Below, piece by piece: positions 32,283 to 40,053 of a DNA stretch of 64,000 nt (the stretch's first letter is position 1; each line of letters begins with the position of its first letter). The notes under the pieces were generated by a model. It ran no database searches and was not told the DNA's origin. It was given only the letters and a program-made list of their open reading frames with translations. Origin of the DNA: Geothrix campi (lineage in GTDB: Bacteria > Acidobacteriota > Holophagae > Holophagales > Holophagaceae); the NCBI RefSeq assembly GCF_024609265.1, contig NZ_JANHMP010000001.1:1364001-1428000 (forward strand), read 5' to 3'. Made by a program: the position numbers and the translations under genes.

Positions 32283-33176
32283 ATGAACCCCATCACCCTC
32301 ACCCGGTCGGTTTCTCCTCCATCACCGGAGCGATGTCCAAATTGTGGGGAAGAGTGTGTGGAGTCGCTTCGACATTGCGCTGTGTGTAGCTTCGACCTAG
32401 GTTGCCCGAACGTACGCGCAGCTCACAGGCCAAAGGAAACCGAAGGGGTTTCTGGACGATTTCGAGCAGCACGAGAATCCAGCAAGGCACGTGGGGTGTC
32501 AGCCGAGTTCGAAGCATTGGCTGAAACAATTGAAAATGAAACACATGTTGTAGTCGCAGTTTCACCAATTCTTGCTCGCAGCTTCTTACAAGATTCTAAA
32601 CAGCTCTATCAAGGTTACGAGAAATTAGTTGAAGGCGGTAGTCGGACGCCAGCGCCGCAAGAGTTTGATTCTCAACGCTATGCCGTGGCTGGCAAGCTAT
32701 TTGGGCACTATGCGGAGGATATTCGATATGGATTGTTATCCATAAATGGTCGAAGCTTGAAAAATTATGGAATTGTGCATATCCAGCTCCGCGATATTGC
32801 CATAAAGGATCGAGTGAGTTTTTTGCATGAAAATTCATACCTTTTTGTACGCGAATTTGATTTGAAACCAGATTCACCACTTCCAGTCGGCTATAGATGT
32901 AGCTGGTTAAATAAAAAAGAACTTGTGGCGGCCAAACTCGAATCTAGTCTTGTTCCGGGATCAGGGAAAGAAGAATGGGCTAGATTATTAGTGAATAACG
33001 GAGAAACACGCGATAGGGATCAATGCGTGGAAGCACATATTTATGGACCCTTTAATTCGGCTGCAATTGAAAATATTGAATATGAAAACAATGGATTTAA
33101 CAGGCAAGATCGATTGGATATTGAAATTATTAAAGATATTTTTGGCCACAAAAAAGTGAGTGGGTGGCCATCATGA
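32283..33176 (+). CDS. AT-rich island protein 1: zinc-ribbon protein, possible ADP-ribosyltransferase-like effector
   Basis: A 297-residue protein I cannot assign to a named family. Residues 18-41 have six Cys (CPNCGEEC, then CAVC and a last Cys), a zinc-ribbon-like N-terminus. The C-terminal 170 residues contain NYGIVHIQLRD, RVSFLHENSY and CVEAHIYGPF followed by AIENI. The order YG-hydrophobic strand, S-F/N-S and E-hydrophobic-G resembles several ADP-ribosyltransferase-fold toxins, but this is only a pattern match. Codon use is AT-rich, unlike the surrounding genes. It overlaps the next gene by 4 bp (ATGA), so the two are translationally coupled. Confidence 0.75.
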   Translation: MNPITLTRSVSPPSPERCPNCGEECVESLRHCAVCSFDLGCPNVRAAHRPKETEGVSGRFRAARESSKARGVSAEFEALAETIENETHVVVAVSPILARSFLQDSKQLYQGYEKLVEGGSRTPAPQEFDSQRYAVAGKLFGHYAEDIRYGLLSINGRSLKNYGIVHIQLRDIAIKDRVSFLHENSYLFVREFDLKPDSPLPVGYRCSWLNKKELVAAKLESSLVPGSGKEEWARLLVNNGETRDRDQCVEAHIYGPFNSAAIENIEYENNGFNRQDRLDIEIIKDIFGHKKVSGWPS

Positions 33177-35248
33177 AAGGCTATATTTCAAGCTCTGCTG
33201 GAATTTGCTTGATTGATTACGGTTCTGAATATCGTGTAATCAATATTTCTGATATGTCGCTAATACAAAATGATGCTGCAATTATGCTGATTTCAATGCC
33301 AGATGATTGGGAAGCCATAATATGTGATGATGAGAAATCATTCTTGGAAAATGTGCACAAGAAATATTGGCATCATAGATGTCTTATTAATGTTGAAGCA
33401 TTGTTAATTGGAGTGTCGAGGAATCTTCGGCACGAGCTTATGATAGAGATTGAGGATGCCCTTAAAATCGATGGAACAATAGAATTTGCACGAAATAATC
33501 TTCTTAAGTTGCCACTTAAATCAATCGATGCATTTCAGAGTTTGATTTACGAAGCCCTTTCAAAGGGTTTTGGAGCTACTGCAAGTTTGCTGGAATTTAC
33601 CAGAGAGTCCCAGCCATTATTGCGGCGAATTGTAGAGCGGTGGCTACTTCTTCCGGATGATATTTTCCTTAAATTCCATGCCGGTCGAAAGGGAATTTGG
33701 TCTAAGGCAGTAGAAAATGGAATTATTGTTTCCATTCTTGATGCCAAAAATTCTCAATCTATAGAGAGATCCTGGAATACCTTAACACTAAGCATTGATT
33801 CGCCATTAGAAAGAATGGCGATCATCAGAGTAGCCAAATTGTTTGCCAGACAATTATTTCCTGAAGAAGGAAGTGGAAGGGCGCATCTTTCTATGGAGCG
33901 AGAGGAAGAAGAAAATTGCCTGCCCGTTGAAAAAAGAAAATGGCAACTCAGAAAAAATGCTTCCCCTTATGCTGAATATACACAAGCGATGAAACAAGTG
34001 GATGCAATATTTTATGCAATATCAGAAGGGAAAGACCAGAATGCTCGAATTTTTATACAAGAATTAGTTAATCGACAAACGTCTATCCCAAGTGGGGACA
34101 AATTTGCAGTCATGTCGCTATGCAATATTGCATCTCATTGTGCAGAGATGTTCCGAACAGATTTTGAATTTGAATGCCTTAATGCTGCTGCACAATTAGT
34201 ACCCACGGATGGTTGGATGCTTATTCAATTGGCTGATCATTATAAGCGAGTAGGTAGATTCGAGGATGCAATAGAAACATTGAATAACGCAAAAAATTAT
34301 GGAGAAGAGACAGTTGCTATTTCCAGCCTGGCTGATGTTTATGTACAAATGGGGCAGTACGAGAAAGCTCTGTCTATCTATAAATCAGTCCCTGGAGGGG
34401 AATCAGATCCGACTATTCGTGGTGCGATGGCGGATGTTTTAAGACGTTGGGGAAGGCTTGATGAAGCAAGTCGAGAATACGATGCCCTCATTATAAATGG
34501 GACAGCCAATCATCGAATCACTGCTGGCCAAGCTGAAATTGCAAAACTTCGAGGTGACCTTAATAAATCGATTGAGTTATACCAACAATTATTAAAGATT
34601 CCTGGAATTGAAAAGGCCGGTTTGGTTGTGTATCGACTGGGATTAGCGAATGTACTAATTCGAAATGGCCAACCGGAGGAAGCCTACCGCTTGGTTGATA
34701 AAGTGGTTCAAGAGCGACCATTTTCTCGTCAGGCGAGAGTGTTTCGCGCAGCAATTGCTGGACTTCTTGGAAACCCTGAGCAGGCCATTGCTGAACTCCA
34801 GCCTCTTGGGACCTCGTATGCATTTAATGAATGGATAAATGAATATGTCCGCGGATTGCTTCTTTTAATGTTGGATAGAAATTTAGACGCAAAAGCTGCG
34901 TTGTTAAAATCAATTGAAACGCATTTGGTTTCAGATGAAGATAAAAATATAGTTCATCTTGGTGCAGCGGTCTTTTTCCTTAAACACAGGGATGGAATGC
35001 ATGAAGCACAACAAATATTAAATAAACTCCCATCAACAAACGATCATTTTGTTGAGTCTTTAAAGAAAATATTTAACTATCATATCGCTATCTCGCTTAA
35101 TGACTCACGACTCCAGAATGAACTATATCAGCAGTTATCAGAGATAAAAATCCCTAATCTTCTTGACTTGATTACGGCCATAAATAAAAGAGATTGGCCG
35201 ACGGTGCGACGGATGGAGATTGAGGTGGTCCTTGGCTTGGCTGCCTGA
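33173..35248 (+). CDS. AT-rich island protein 2: large TPR-repeat protein
   Basis: A 691-residue protein. The first 300 residues (starting MKGYISSSAGICLIDYGSEY) match no family I recognise. From about residue 340 there are tandem tetratricopeptide-like helices, for example DGWMLIQLADHYKRVGRFED, AISSLADVYVQMGQYEKALS, and GLANVLIRNGQPEEAYRLVD. TPR arrays bind partner proteins, so it may regulate or present protein 1. The ATG at 33173 lies in the stop of protein 1. The DNA is about one-third to one-half G+C by line counts (20 of 60 at 34021), against roughly two-thirds or more in neighbours. No catalytic motif is evident. Confidence 0.8.
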   Translation: MKGYISSSAGICLIDYGSEYRVINISDMSLIQNDAAIMLISMPDDWEAIICDDEKSFLENVHKKYWHHRCLINVEALLIGVSRNLRHELMIEIEDALKIDGTIEFARNNLLKLPLKSIDAFQSLIYEALSKGFGATASLLEFTRESQPLLRRIVERWLLLPDDIFLKFHAGRKGIWSKAVENGIIVSILDAKNSQSIERSWNTLTLSIDSPLERMAIIRVAKLFARQLFPEEGSGRAHLSMEREEEENCLPVEKRKWQLRKNASPYAEYTQAMKQVDAIFYAISEGKDQNARIFIQELVNRQTSIPSGDKFAVMSLCNIASHCAEMFRTDFEFECLNAAAQLVPTDGWMLIQLADHYKRVGRFEDAIETLNNAKNYGEETVAISSLADVYVQMGQYEKALSIYKSVPGGESDPTIRGAMADVLRRWGRLDEASREYDALIINGTANHRITAGQAEIAKLRGDLNKSIELYQQLLKIPGIEKAGLVVYRLGLANVLIRNGQPEEAYRLVDKVVQERPFSRQARVFRAAIAGLLGNPEQAIAELQPLGTSYAFNEWINEYVRGLLLLMLDRNLDAKAALLKSIETHLVSDEDKNIVHLGAAVFFLKHRDGMHEAQQILNKLPSTNDHFVESLKKIFNYHIAISLNDSRLQNELYQQLSEIKIPNLLDLITAINKRDWPTVRRMEIEVVLGLAA

Positions 35249-35308
35249 ATATCACCGCCGCAAGTTGATGGTTAATTTATAAATTTCGCTTGACTCAATC
35301 CATCAGAA

Positions 35309-35602
35309 TTAACTTCTTATTTTGGAATTCATAGCCACCTCTAGTGCCTTGGCAGCTTTTTGATTGGTATTTAGGTGCTGGGTGATTACAAGGTGGGCAA
35401 AACGTTTAGTTGTAATTGCTTGGCTGTGCCCGAACAACGTTCCTATCATCTATAGACTCATGCCCCACTGGACTGCATGGCTGGCTAAGGCGCGTCGAGG
35501 GTCATGAATCCGTACCTCCTGGAGCCTAGCCTTCTCCCGGATGGCACCCCAGGATTTCTCAAGGTTCACGAGGTAGTTGCCTGCCCCTCCGTCATTCTCC
35601 GC
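35309..35602 (-). pseudogene. degenerate tyrosine recombinase (phage-type integrase), C-terminal remnant
   Basis: Minus-strand translation gives NLEKSWGAIREKARLQEV, then RIHDPRRALASHAVQWGMSL, an in-frame TAG at 35450-35452, then MIGTLFGHSQAITTKRFAHL. This is the C-terminal catalytic half of a tyrosine integrase with HxxR and GHSQ motifs. The usual catalytic Tyr of TTKRYAHL is Phe here, and the stop splits the chain. The N-terminal half is gone: a TAA at 35603-35605 closes the frame upstream. It marks the right end of the island. Confidence 0.85.
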
Positions 35603-35605
35603 TTA

Positions 35606-35683
35606 CCTAGTTCTTTTTCTGCCTCTAATCCGTGCCCCTCGGGGCTCATCCGTGGATAGCTTTCCCGCACCCCCAGGAGGCCC
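35606..35683. other. right boundary of the island and DinB promoter region
   Basis: High-GC sequence resumes here. AATCCGTGCC...CATCCGTGG (about 35627-35655) is a weak relative of the dispersed GATGAACAC-type repeats seen elsewhere in the window. No copy of the tRNA fragment was found at this end. AGGAGG precedes the DinB start. Confidence 0.4.
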
Positions 35684-36187
35684 ATGCTCCAGGACACCCC
35701 CTCATTCCTCGCCTACTGGCGCAACGCCCGGTCCCGCACGGTGCGGGTGCTGGAGGCACTGGGGCCTGAGGATCTGGAGTGGGCGCCGACGCCGGGGGCC
35801 TTCACCTTCGGCGACCTGTTCCGCCACCTGGCGGGGCTGGAGCGCTTCATGTACGCAGAGAACGTGCAGGGCCGGCCCAGCGCGCACCCGGGCCACGGGG
35901 TTGACCTGGCCTCGGGCCTGGACGGGGTGCGCGCCTACCTGGACGCCTGCCATGCCGAAGCCATGGCCATCTTCGGCGCCCTCACCGACGCCGACCTGTT
36001 GGCCCCCTGCGTGAACCCGGCCGGAGTCCAGATGGCCACCTGGAAGTGGCTGCGGGCCATGGCCGAGCACGAGGCCCACCACCGCGGCCAGCTCTACCTC
36101 ATGGCCAGCCAGCGCGGCCGCCCCGTCGCCCCCCTCTTCGGCCTCACCGAAGAACAGCTCGCCGCCGCATCCAAAGCGAAAAGCTGA
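35684..36187 (+). CDS. DinB/YfiT-like four-helix metal-dependent protein
   Basis: A 167-residue DinB-superfamily protein: four-helix bundle with a His triad likely to bind a divalent metal, seen in FRHLAGLERF (first His) and in EHEAHHRGQLYLM (the paired His of the last helix). Members act as thiol-dependent transferases or have unknown roles. It is the first high-GC gene after the foreign island, with a strong AGGAGG site. Two other DinB proteins occur in this window (36522 and 57445), so the family is expanded here. Confidence 0.88.
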   Translation: MLQDTPSFLAYWRNARSRTVRVLEALGPEDLEWAPTPGAFTFGDLFRHLAGLERFMYAENVQGRPSAHPGHGVDLASGLDGVRAYLDACHAEAMAIFGALTDADLLAPCVNPAGVQMATWKWLRAMAEHEAHHRGQLYLMASQRGRPVAPLFGLTEEQLAAASKAKS

Positions 36188-36192
36188 ATCAG

Positions 36193-36490
36193 CCACCGAT
36201 GAACACTGATGAACACCGATAAAAGACATTTCAGCCGCTGATTTCGGTGATGAACGGTGATGGCGCGCCGCGAGTTTCCCGCCTGGGCCCGCCGGAGGCG
36301 GCTTCCGGCCAGGCCGGAAGGGAGCCGGGGGCGCCGTTGCCGCGCTCCCAGAAGGCACGGCGACGGCGCCCCCGGCTCCGCCCAGGCTGCCTCGTCGCAG
36401 CGAATCACTGAAATCAGCGGCAAAAGCGCAGTTCCGCTTTATCGGTGTTCATCATGCCTTTTCGGTGTTCATCGGTGTTCCCGCTTTTAG
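36193..36490. repeat. composite inverted repeat of GATGAACACCGAT family with a 21-bp stem core
   Basis: Left end CCACCGATGAACACTGATG and further GATGAACACCGATAAAAG, then CAGCCGCTGATTTC; the right end carries the same blocks inverted (ATCGGTGTTCATC, GAAATCAGCGGC). The core is a near-perfect hairpin: 21-bp arms at 36322-36342 and 36358-36378 (GAGCCGGGGGCGCCGTTGCCG with one mismatch) around a 15-base loop. It fills the 334-bp gap between two convergent DinB genes; no gene is seen in it. Confidence 0.7.
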
Positions 36491-36521
36491 CCTTTTCAGG
36501 GTCGAATGACCAAACCTGCGG

Positions 36522-37049
36522 CTACAGGATGGCCATGAGCAGGCGCTTGAGCTGGTCCAGGTGCAGGAGGTCGTGGCCGGCGAGCATGGGCAGGAGCTGG
36601 CCCAGGGATTCGGGACCGCGCTCGCTGTGCTGGCCGGCGCGCGCGAGGTCCCGGGGCGTCAGGCTCTGCCAGAGGCGCAGGTTGTGGGGGCGCAGGGCGC
36701 GGAACTGCTCGACGAGCTCCCGGGGGTCGCGTTCGTTGTAGCGCTGCCCCACCACCCACTGGTCCTGGTCCATGACCTGCATGGCCGGGTTCTCCTCGCA
36801 CAGGATGAGCCGGGTGCGGTAGCCGTAGACCCACTCACAGTCGCAGAGGTGGCCGATGACCTCGCAGGGCGTCCACTTCCCCACGATGGGCCGGGTCTGC
36901 AGCCGCTTCCCGGCATGATCCCGGACGATGCCCGCCAGCACGCCGCCCGTCGTGCCGAGCACCTCAAGCGGATCCCGGTCTCCCAGGAATCCCAGAACCT
37001 TCTTCCGGTAGGCGGCGGTGGCTTCCTGCGGGTTCTGGACGGTCGCCAT
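36522..37049 (-). CDS. DinB-family protein
   Basis: A 175-residue DinB-like four-helix protein. Likely metal-ligand histidines lie in CEVIGHLCDCEW and in LAGHDLLHLDQLKRLL at the C-terminus. The central WTPCEVIGHLCDCEWVYGYR block is typical of the DinB_2 subgroup. The substrate is unknown. I chose the ATG at 37049 (MATVQNPQE) with AGGAGG upstream; the much longer open frame above it is a shadow of the ferredoxin reductase gene. It is convergent with the DinB gene at 35684, with a repeat element between them. Confidence 0.88.
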   Translation of the reverse strand: MATVQNPQEATAAYRKKVLGFLGDRDPLEVLGTTGGVLAGIVRDHAGKRLQTRPIVGKWTPCEVIGHLCDCEWVYGYRTRLILCEENPAMQVMDQDQWVVGQRYNERDPRELVEQFRALRPHNLRLWQSLTPRDLARAGQHSERGPESLGQLLPMLAGHDLLHLDQLKRLLMAIL

Positions 37050-37220
37050 GGTGTCCTCCTCGTGGGTGGGGACCGAGCCTACCCAGGAATGGAGGCTCGT
37101 GGAAGGGGTGCCAGACCTGCGGAAAATGGCCTCTCTTTTCCAGCCGCCCCCACGTGAATCGGCGCCATGATGGGCTCCCCTCCGGGGCCCACCCCTCGAA
37201 GGTGCATGCGGGAGGCGCCC

Positions 37221-38042
37221 ATGCCCACCCCCATCCCCACCCCCAACGCCATCGTGACGCAGCGCATCGACACGGCGCCGGGCTTGATGACGCTGCGGGT
37301 GGCGCCGGTGGGGTGGGCGCTGCCGGCCTTCGTGCCGGGGCAGTTCGCGGTGCTGGCGCTGCCGGCCTCGGCGCCGCGGAGCGCCCACTCGGAGCCGGAG
37401 GATCCGCCCCTGCCCCCGGAGACCTTCCTGCGCCGGGCCTACTCCGTCGCCTCCTCCTCCCGGGACCACGAGTACCTGGAGTTCTACCTGGTGGAGGTGC
37501 GGGGCGGGGCCCTGACGCCCCGGCTCTTCGCCCTGAAGCCAGGGGACAAACTGTGGCTGGGCCCCAAGTTCACGGGCCTGTTCACCCTCGACGAGGTGCC
37601 GGCGGACCGGCACGTGGTCTTCCTCGCCACGGGCACGGGCCTGGCGCCCTACATGTCCATGCTGCGCACGCACCTGGCGCGGGACGCGGGCCGGCGCTTC
37701 GCGGTGATCCACGGGGCGCGGAACTCCTGGGACCTGGGCTACCGGGACGAGCTCACGCAGATGCAGCGCCTGGCGCCCAGCCTCCTGTACCTGCCGGTGC
37801 TCACGCGCCCCCAGGCCGAGCTGGCCCCCTGGACCGGCGCGGTGGGGCGGCTCCCGGCCTTCTGGGCCGACGGGGCCCTGGCCCGGGCCTGGGGCTTCCG
37901 GCCCAGCCCCGCCGACACCCACATCTTCCTCTGCGGCAACCCCGGCATGCTCGAAGCCATGCAGCGCCAGCTTGAGGCCGAGGGCTTCCGCGAGCACACG
38001 AAGAAGGTGCCCGGGGAGATCCACGTGGAGAAGTACTGGTAG
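37221..38042 (+). CDS. ferredoxin/flavodoxin-NADP+ reductase
   Basis: A 273-residue FAD enzyme that exchanges electrons between NADPH and ferredoxin or flavodoxin. The FAD-binding block RRAYSVASSSRDHEYLEF (RxYS) and the NADP loop VVFLATGTGLAPYMSMLR are present. The C-terminal CGNPGMLEAMQRQLEAEGF and the last VEKYW are diagnostic of the bacterial FNR group. The start at 37221 (MPTPIPTPN) has GGGAGG upstream. It precedes the Rrf2 gene by 59 bp, so a redox-stress link is plausible. Confidence 0.94.
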   Translation: MPTPIPTPNAIVTQRIDTAPGLMTLRVAPVGWALPAFVPGQFAVLALPASAPRSAHSEPEDPPLPPETFLRRAYSVASSSRDHEYLEFYLVEVRGGALTPRLFALKPGDKLWLGPKFTGLFTLDEVPADRHVVFLATGTGLAPYMSMLRTHLARDAGRRFAVIHGARNSWDLGYRDELTQMQRLAPSLLYLPVLTRPQAELAPWTGAVGRLPAFWADGALARAWGFRPSPADTHIFLCGNPGMLEAMQRQLEAEGFREHTKKVPGEIHVEKYW

Positions 38043-38077
38043 CCGGGCCAGAAAAAGGCTTGACGGAATCCTATTTC

Positions 38078-38094
38078 GAAACCAACTTGGTTAC
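38078..38094. promoter_or_regulatory. operator-like dyad upstream of the Rrf2-type gene
   Basis: GAAACCAACTTGGTTAC has the dyad AACC-N5-GGTT. It matches the dyad at 38550-38566 (GCAACCGATTTGGTTGC) at 13 of 17 positions. Its place 8 bp before the regulator's start codon suggests autorepression. Confidence 0.5.
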
Positions 38095-38101
38095 AGATAG
38101 G

Positions 38102-38530
38102 ATGCCCATGAGCAACACCCGCTACACCGTCGCCATCCATGTGCTCACCCTGCTGGCCTACGCAGGGCCCGAGGCCCTCACCTCCGAGTACATCGCCGGC
38201 AGCGTGAACACCAATCCCGTGGTCATCCGCCGCATCCTGGCGGGCCTGCGGGAGGCCGGCCTGGTGCGCAGCCAGGGCGGGCCGGGGGGCGGCTGGCAGC
38301 TGCTCCGGGCCCCAGAGGCCGTGAGCCTCCTGGAGGTGCTGCGGGCCGTGGACACGGAAGCCTCCTTCCCCCTGCACGCCACGCCCCCGAACCCGGCCTG
38401 CCCCGTGGGCCGGTCCATCCAGGCCCTCCTCGCGGGCCACTTCCACACCGCCCAGGCCGCCATGGAACGGGAGTTGGCCCGCGTCAGCCTCCGCGACCTG
38501 CTGGAGGATGTGAAGGCCCAACCGGCCTGA
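38102..38530 (+). CDS. Rrf2-family regulator without Fe-S cysteine triad (YwnA-like)
   Basis: A 142-residue winged-helix regulator. The NTRYTVAIHVLTLLAYAG start and PVVIRRILAGLREAGLVRSQ recognition helices are typical of Rrf2. The C-terminal half has only one Cys (ACPVGRS), so the classic three-Cys cluster is missing, as in the YwnA/CymR-like branch. Starts at 38102 (MPMSN) and 38108 are both possible. It is flanked by two matching dyads and followed by an NmrA-like oxidoreductase gene, its likely target. Confidence 0.9.
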   Translation: MPMSNTRYTVAIHVLTLLAYAGPEALTSEYIAGSVNTNPVVIRRILAGLREAGLVRSQGGPGGGWQLLRAPEAVSLLEVLRAVDTEASFPLHATPPNPACPVGRSIQALLAGHFHTAQAAMERELARVSLRDLLEDVKAQPA

Positions 38531-38549
38531 TTTTTTTGTATCCAAATCC

Positions 38550-38566
38550 GCAACCGATTTGGTTGC
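38550..38566. promoter_or_regulatory. operator-like dyad upstream of the NmrA-type gene
   Basis: GCAACCGATTTGGTTGC is a perfect 6-bp dyad (GCAACC/GGTTGC) with a 5-base spacer. It lies between the Rrf2-type gene and the NAD(P)H-binding gene and matches the site at 38078-38094. It is a likely binding site of the Rrf2-type protein. Confidence 0.5.
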
Positions 38567-38585
38567 ATTTACCACAGGAGACCCC

Positions 38586-39449
38586 ATGTCCGCCCCCCTC
38601 GTCGTCACCGGCGCCACCGGCCAGCTCGGCCGCCTCGTCCTCCAGTCCCTCCTGAAGCAGGTCCCCGCGGGCCAGCTCGTGGCCGCCATGCGCAGCCCCG
38701 AGAAGGCACAGGACCTGGCCGCCCTGGGAATCCAGGTGCGCCGCGCCGACTACGACCGCCCCGAAACCCTGCTTGAAGCCTTCCGCGGGGCCGGCAGGGT
38801 GCTGCTCATCTCCTCCAGCGAGCTGGGCAAGCGCTTCGCCCAGCACCGCGCCGCCATCGACGCGGCCAAGGCCGCCGGGGTGCAGCTCCTGGCCTACACG
38901 AGCCTGCTGCGCGCCGGCACCTCGCCCCTGCCCCTGGGCCTGGAGCACCGCCAGACGGAGGACTACCTCCAGGCCTCGGGTCTGCCCTTCGCGCTGCTGC
39001 GGAACAGCTGGTACACAGAGAACTACATGGCCAGCATCCCCCCCGCCCTGCAGCACGGGGTCTTCCTGGGAAGCGCCGGGGAGGGCAAGATCGCGTCGGC
39101 CGCCCGAGCCGACTACGCCGAGGCCGCCGCCGCCGTCCTGCTGAAGCCCGATCAGGCGGGCCGCGTCTACGAGCTGGCGGGGGACTCGGCCTACACGCTG
39201 GCCGGCCTGGCCGCCGAGGTCGCCCGCCAGGCCGGGAAGCCCGTGGCCTACCAGAACCTGCCCGAAGCCGAGTACCAGGCCATCCTGATTGGCGCGGGCC
39301 TGCCCGAGCCCGTGGCGCGCCTCCTGGCCGAATCGGACACGGGCGCGGCCCAGGGCGGCCTCTTCGACGACTCGCACGCGTTGAGCCGCCTCATCGGCCG
39401 GCCCACCACCCCCATGGCCACCTCCGTGGCCGAGGCGCTCAAGGGCTGA
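38586..39449 (+). CDS. NmrA-like NAD(P)H-binding quinone oxidoreductase (QorB-type)
   Basis: A 287-residue atypical SDR. The N-terminus MSAPLVVTGATGQLGRLVL is the NAD(P) Rossmann loop (GATGxLG), and the middle LLAYTSLLRAGTSPLPL and LLRNSWYTENYM blocks are typical of NAD(P)H:quinone oxidoreductase 2 (QorB) and its relatives, which reduce quinones or sense redox. A canonical YxxxK motif is not seen. It lies just downstream of an Rrf2-type regulator and a matching dyad, as ywnB follows ywnA in Bacillus, so it probably responds to electrophile stress. Confidence 0.88.
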   Translation: MSAPLVVTGATGQLGRLVLQSLLKQVPAGQLVAAMRSPEKAQDLAALGIQVRRADYDRPETLLEAFRGAGRVLLISSSELGKRFAQHRAAIDAAKAAGVQLLAYTSLLRAGTSPLPLGLEHRQTEDYLQASGLPFALLRNSWYTENYMASIPPALQHGVFLGSAGEGKIASAARADYAEAAAAVLLKPDQAGRVYELAGDSAYTLAGLAAEVARQAGKPVAYQNLPEAEYQAILIGAGLPEPVARLLAESDTGAAQGGLFDDSHALSRLIGRPTTPMATSVAEALKG

Positions 39450-39526
39450 GGCATCAGGGCCTCTCCGGTGGCCCTCCGCTCCATTCTGCCCCATCCTTGG
39501 TCCGCTCTCGGTCCAAGGAGGCTGCC

Positions 39527-39982
39527 ATGCCCATGACCAAGCTCGAGGAGTTCCTCAACAAGAACGGGGTGGCCCACCAGGTCATCCCCCATCCCCTGGC
39601 CTTCACAGCCACCTCGGTGGCGGGGGCCGCGCACATCAAGGGCAAAGAAATGGCCAAGACGGTGGTGGTGAACCTGGACGGCCAGCTCGCCCTGGCCGTG
39701 GTGCCCGCCGACCGGAAGGTGGATCTGGAGCGCCTGCGCCAGGCCACCGGGGCCGTGTCCGCCGAGCTGGCCGACGAACGCGAGTTCATCGGCGACTTCC
39801 CGGAATGCGAACCCGGCGCCATGCCGCCCTTCGGTAACCTGTACGGCATGCCGGTCTACGTGGAGCCGCACCTGGCGGCCGATCCGGAGATCGCCTTCAA
39901 CGCCGGCTCCCACACCGAGTTGATCCGCATGGCCTACAAGGACTTCGAGCGCCTGGCCCACCCCAAGCTCGTGGACATGTAG
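39527..39982 (+). CDS. YbaK/EbsC-family aminoacyl-tRNA deacylase-like protein
   Basis: A 151-residue YbaK-fold protein. The signatures are KEMAKTVVVNLDG (with the key Lys), EREFIGDFPECEPGAMPPFG and NAGSHTELIRM. These proteins remove mis-attached amino acids from tRNA (ProXp or YbaK type). AAGGAGG lies before the ATG at 39527. It is monocistronic here as far as visible. Confidence 0.9.
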   Translation: MPMTKLEEFLNKNGVAHQVIPHPLAFTATSVAGAAHIKGKEMAKTVVVNLDGQLALAVVPADRKVDLERLRQATGAVSAELADEREFIGDFPECEPGAMPPFGNLYGMPVYVEPHLAADPEIAFNAGSHTELIRMAYKDFERLAHPKLVDM

Positions 39983-40053
39983 CGCGGCGCTCGATTCCGG
40001 AACCAGCCAGGGCCATCCCCTGAGTCGAGGTGCGGGCGGGTTAACATCCGTTC

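Noticed and set aside
36094-36423. Open frames in the GATGAACAC repeats (for example GVHQCSSV-type peptides)
   Set aside because: Such peptides are routine by-products of these repeats in both directions and are not proteins.
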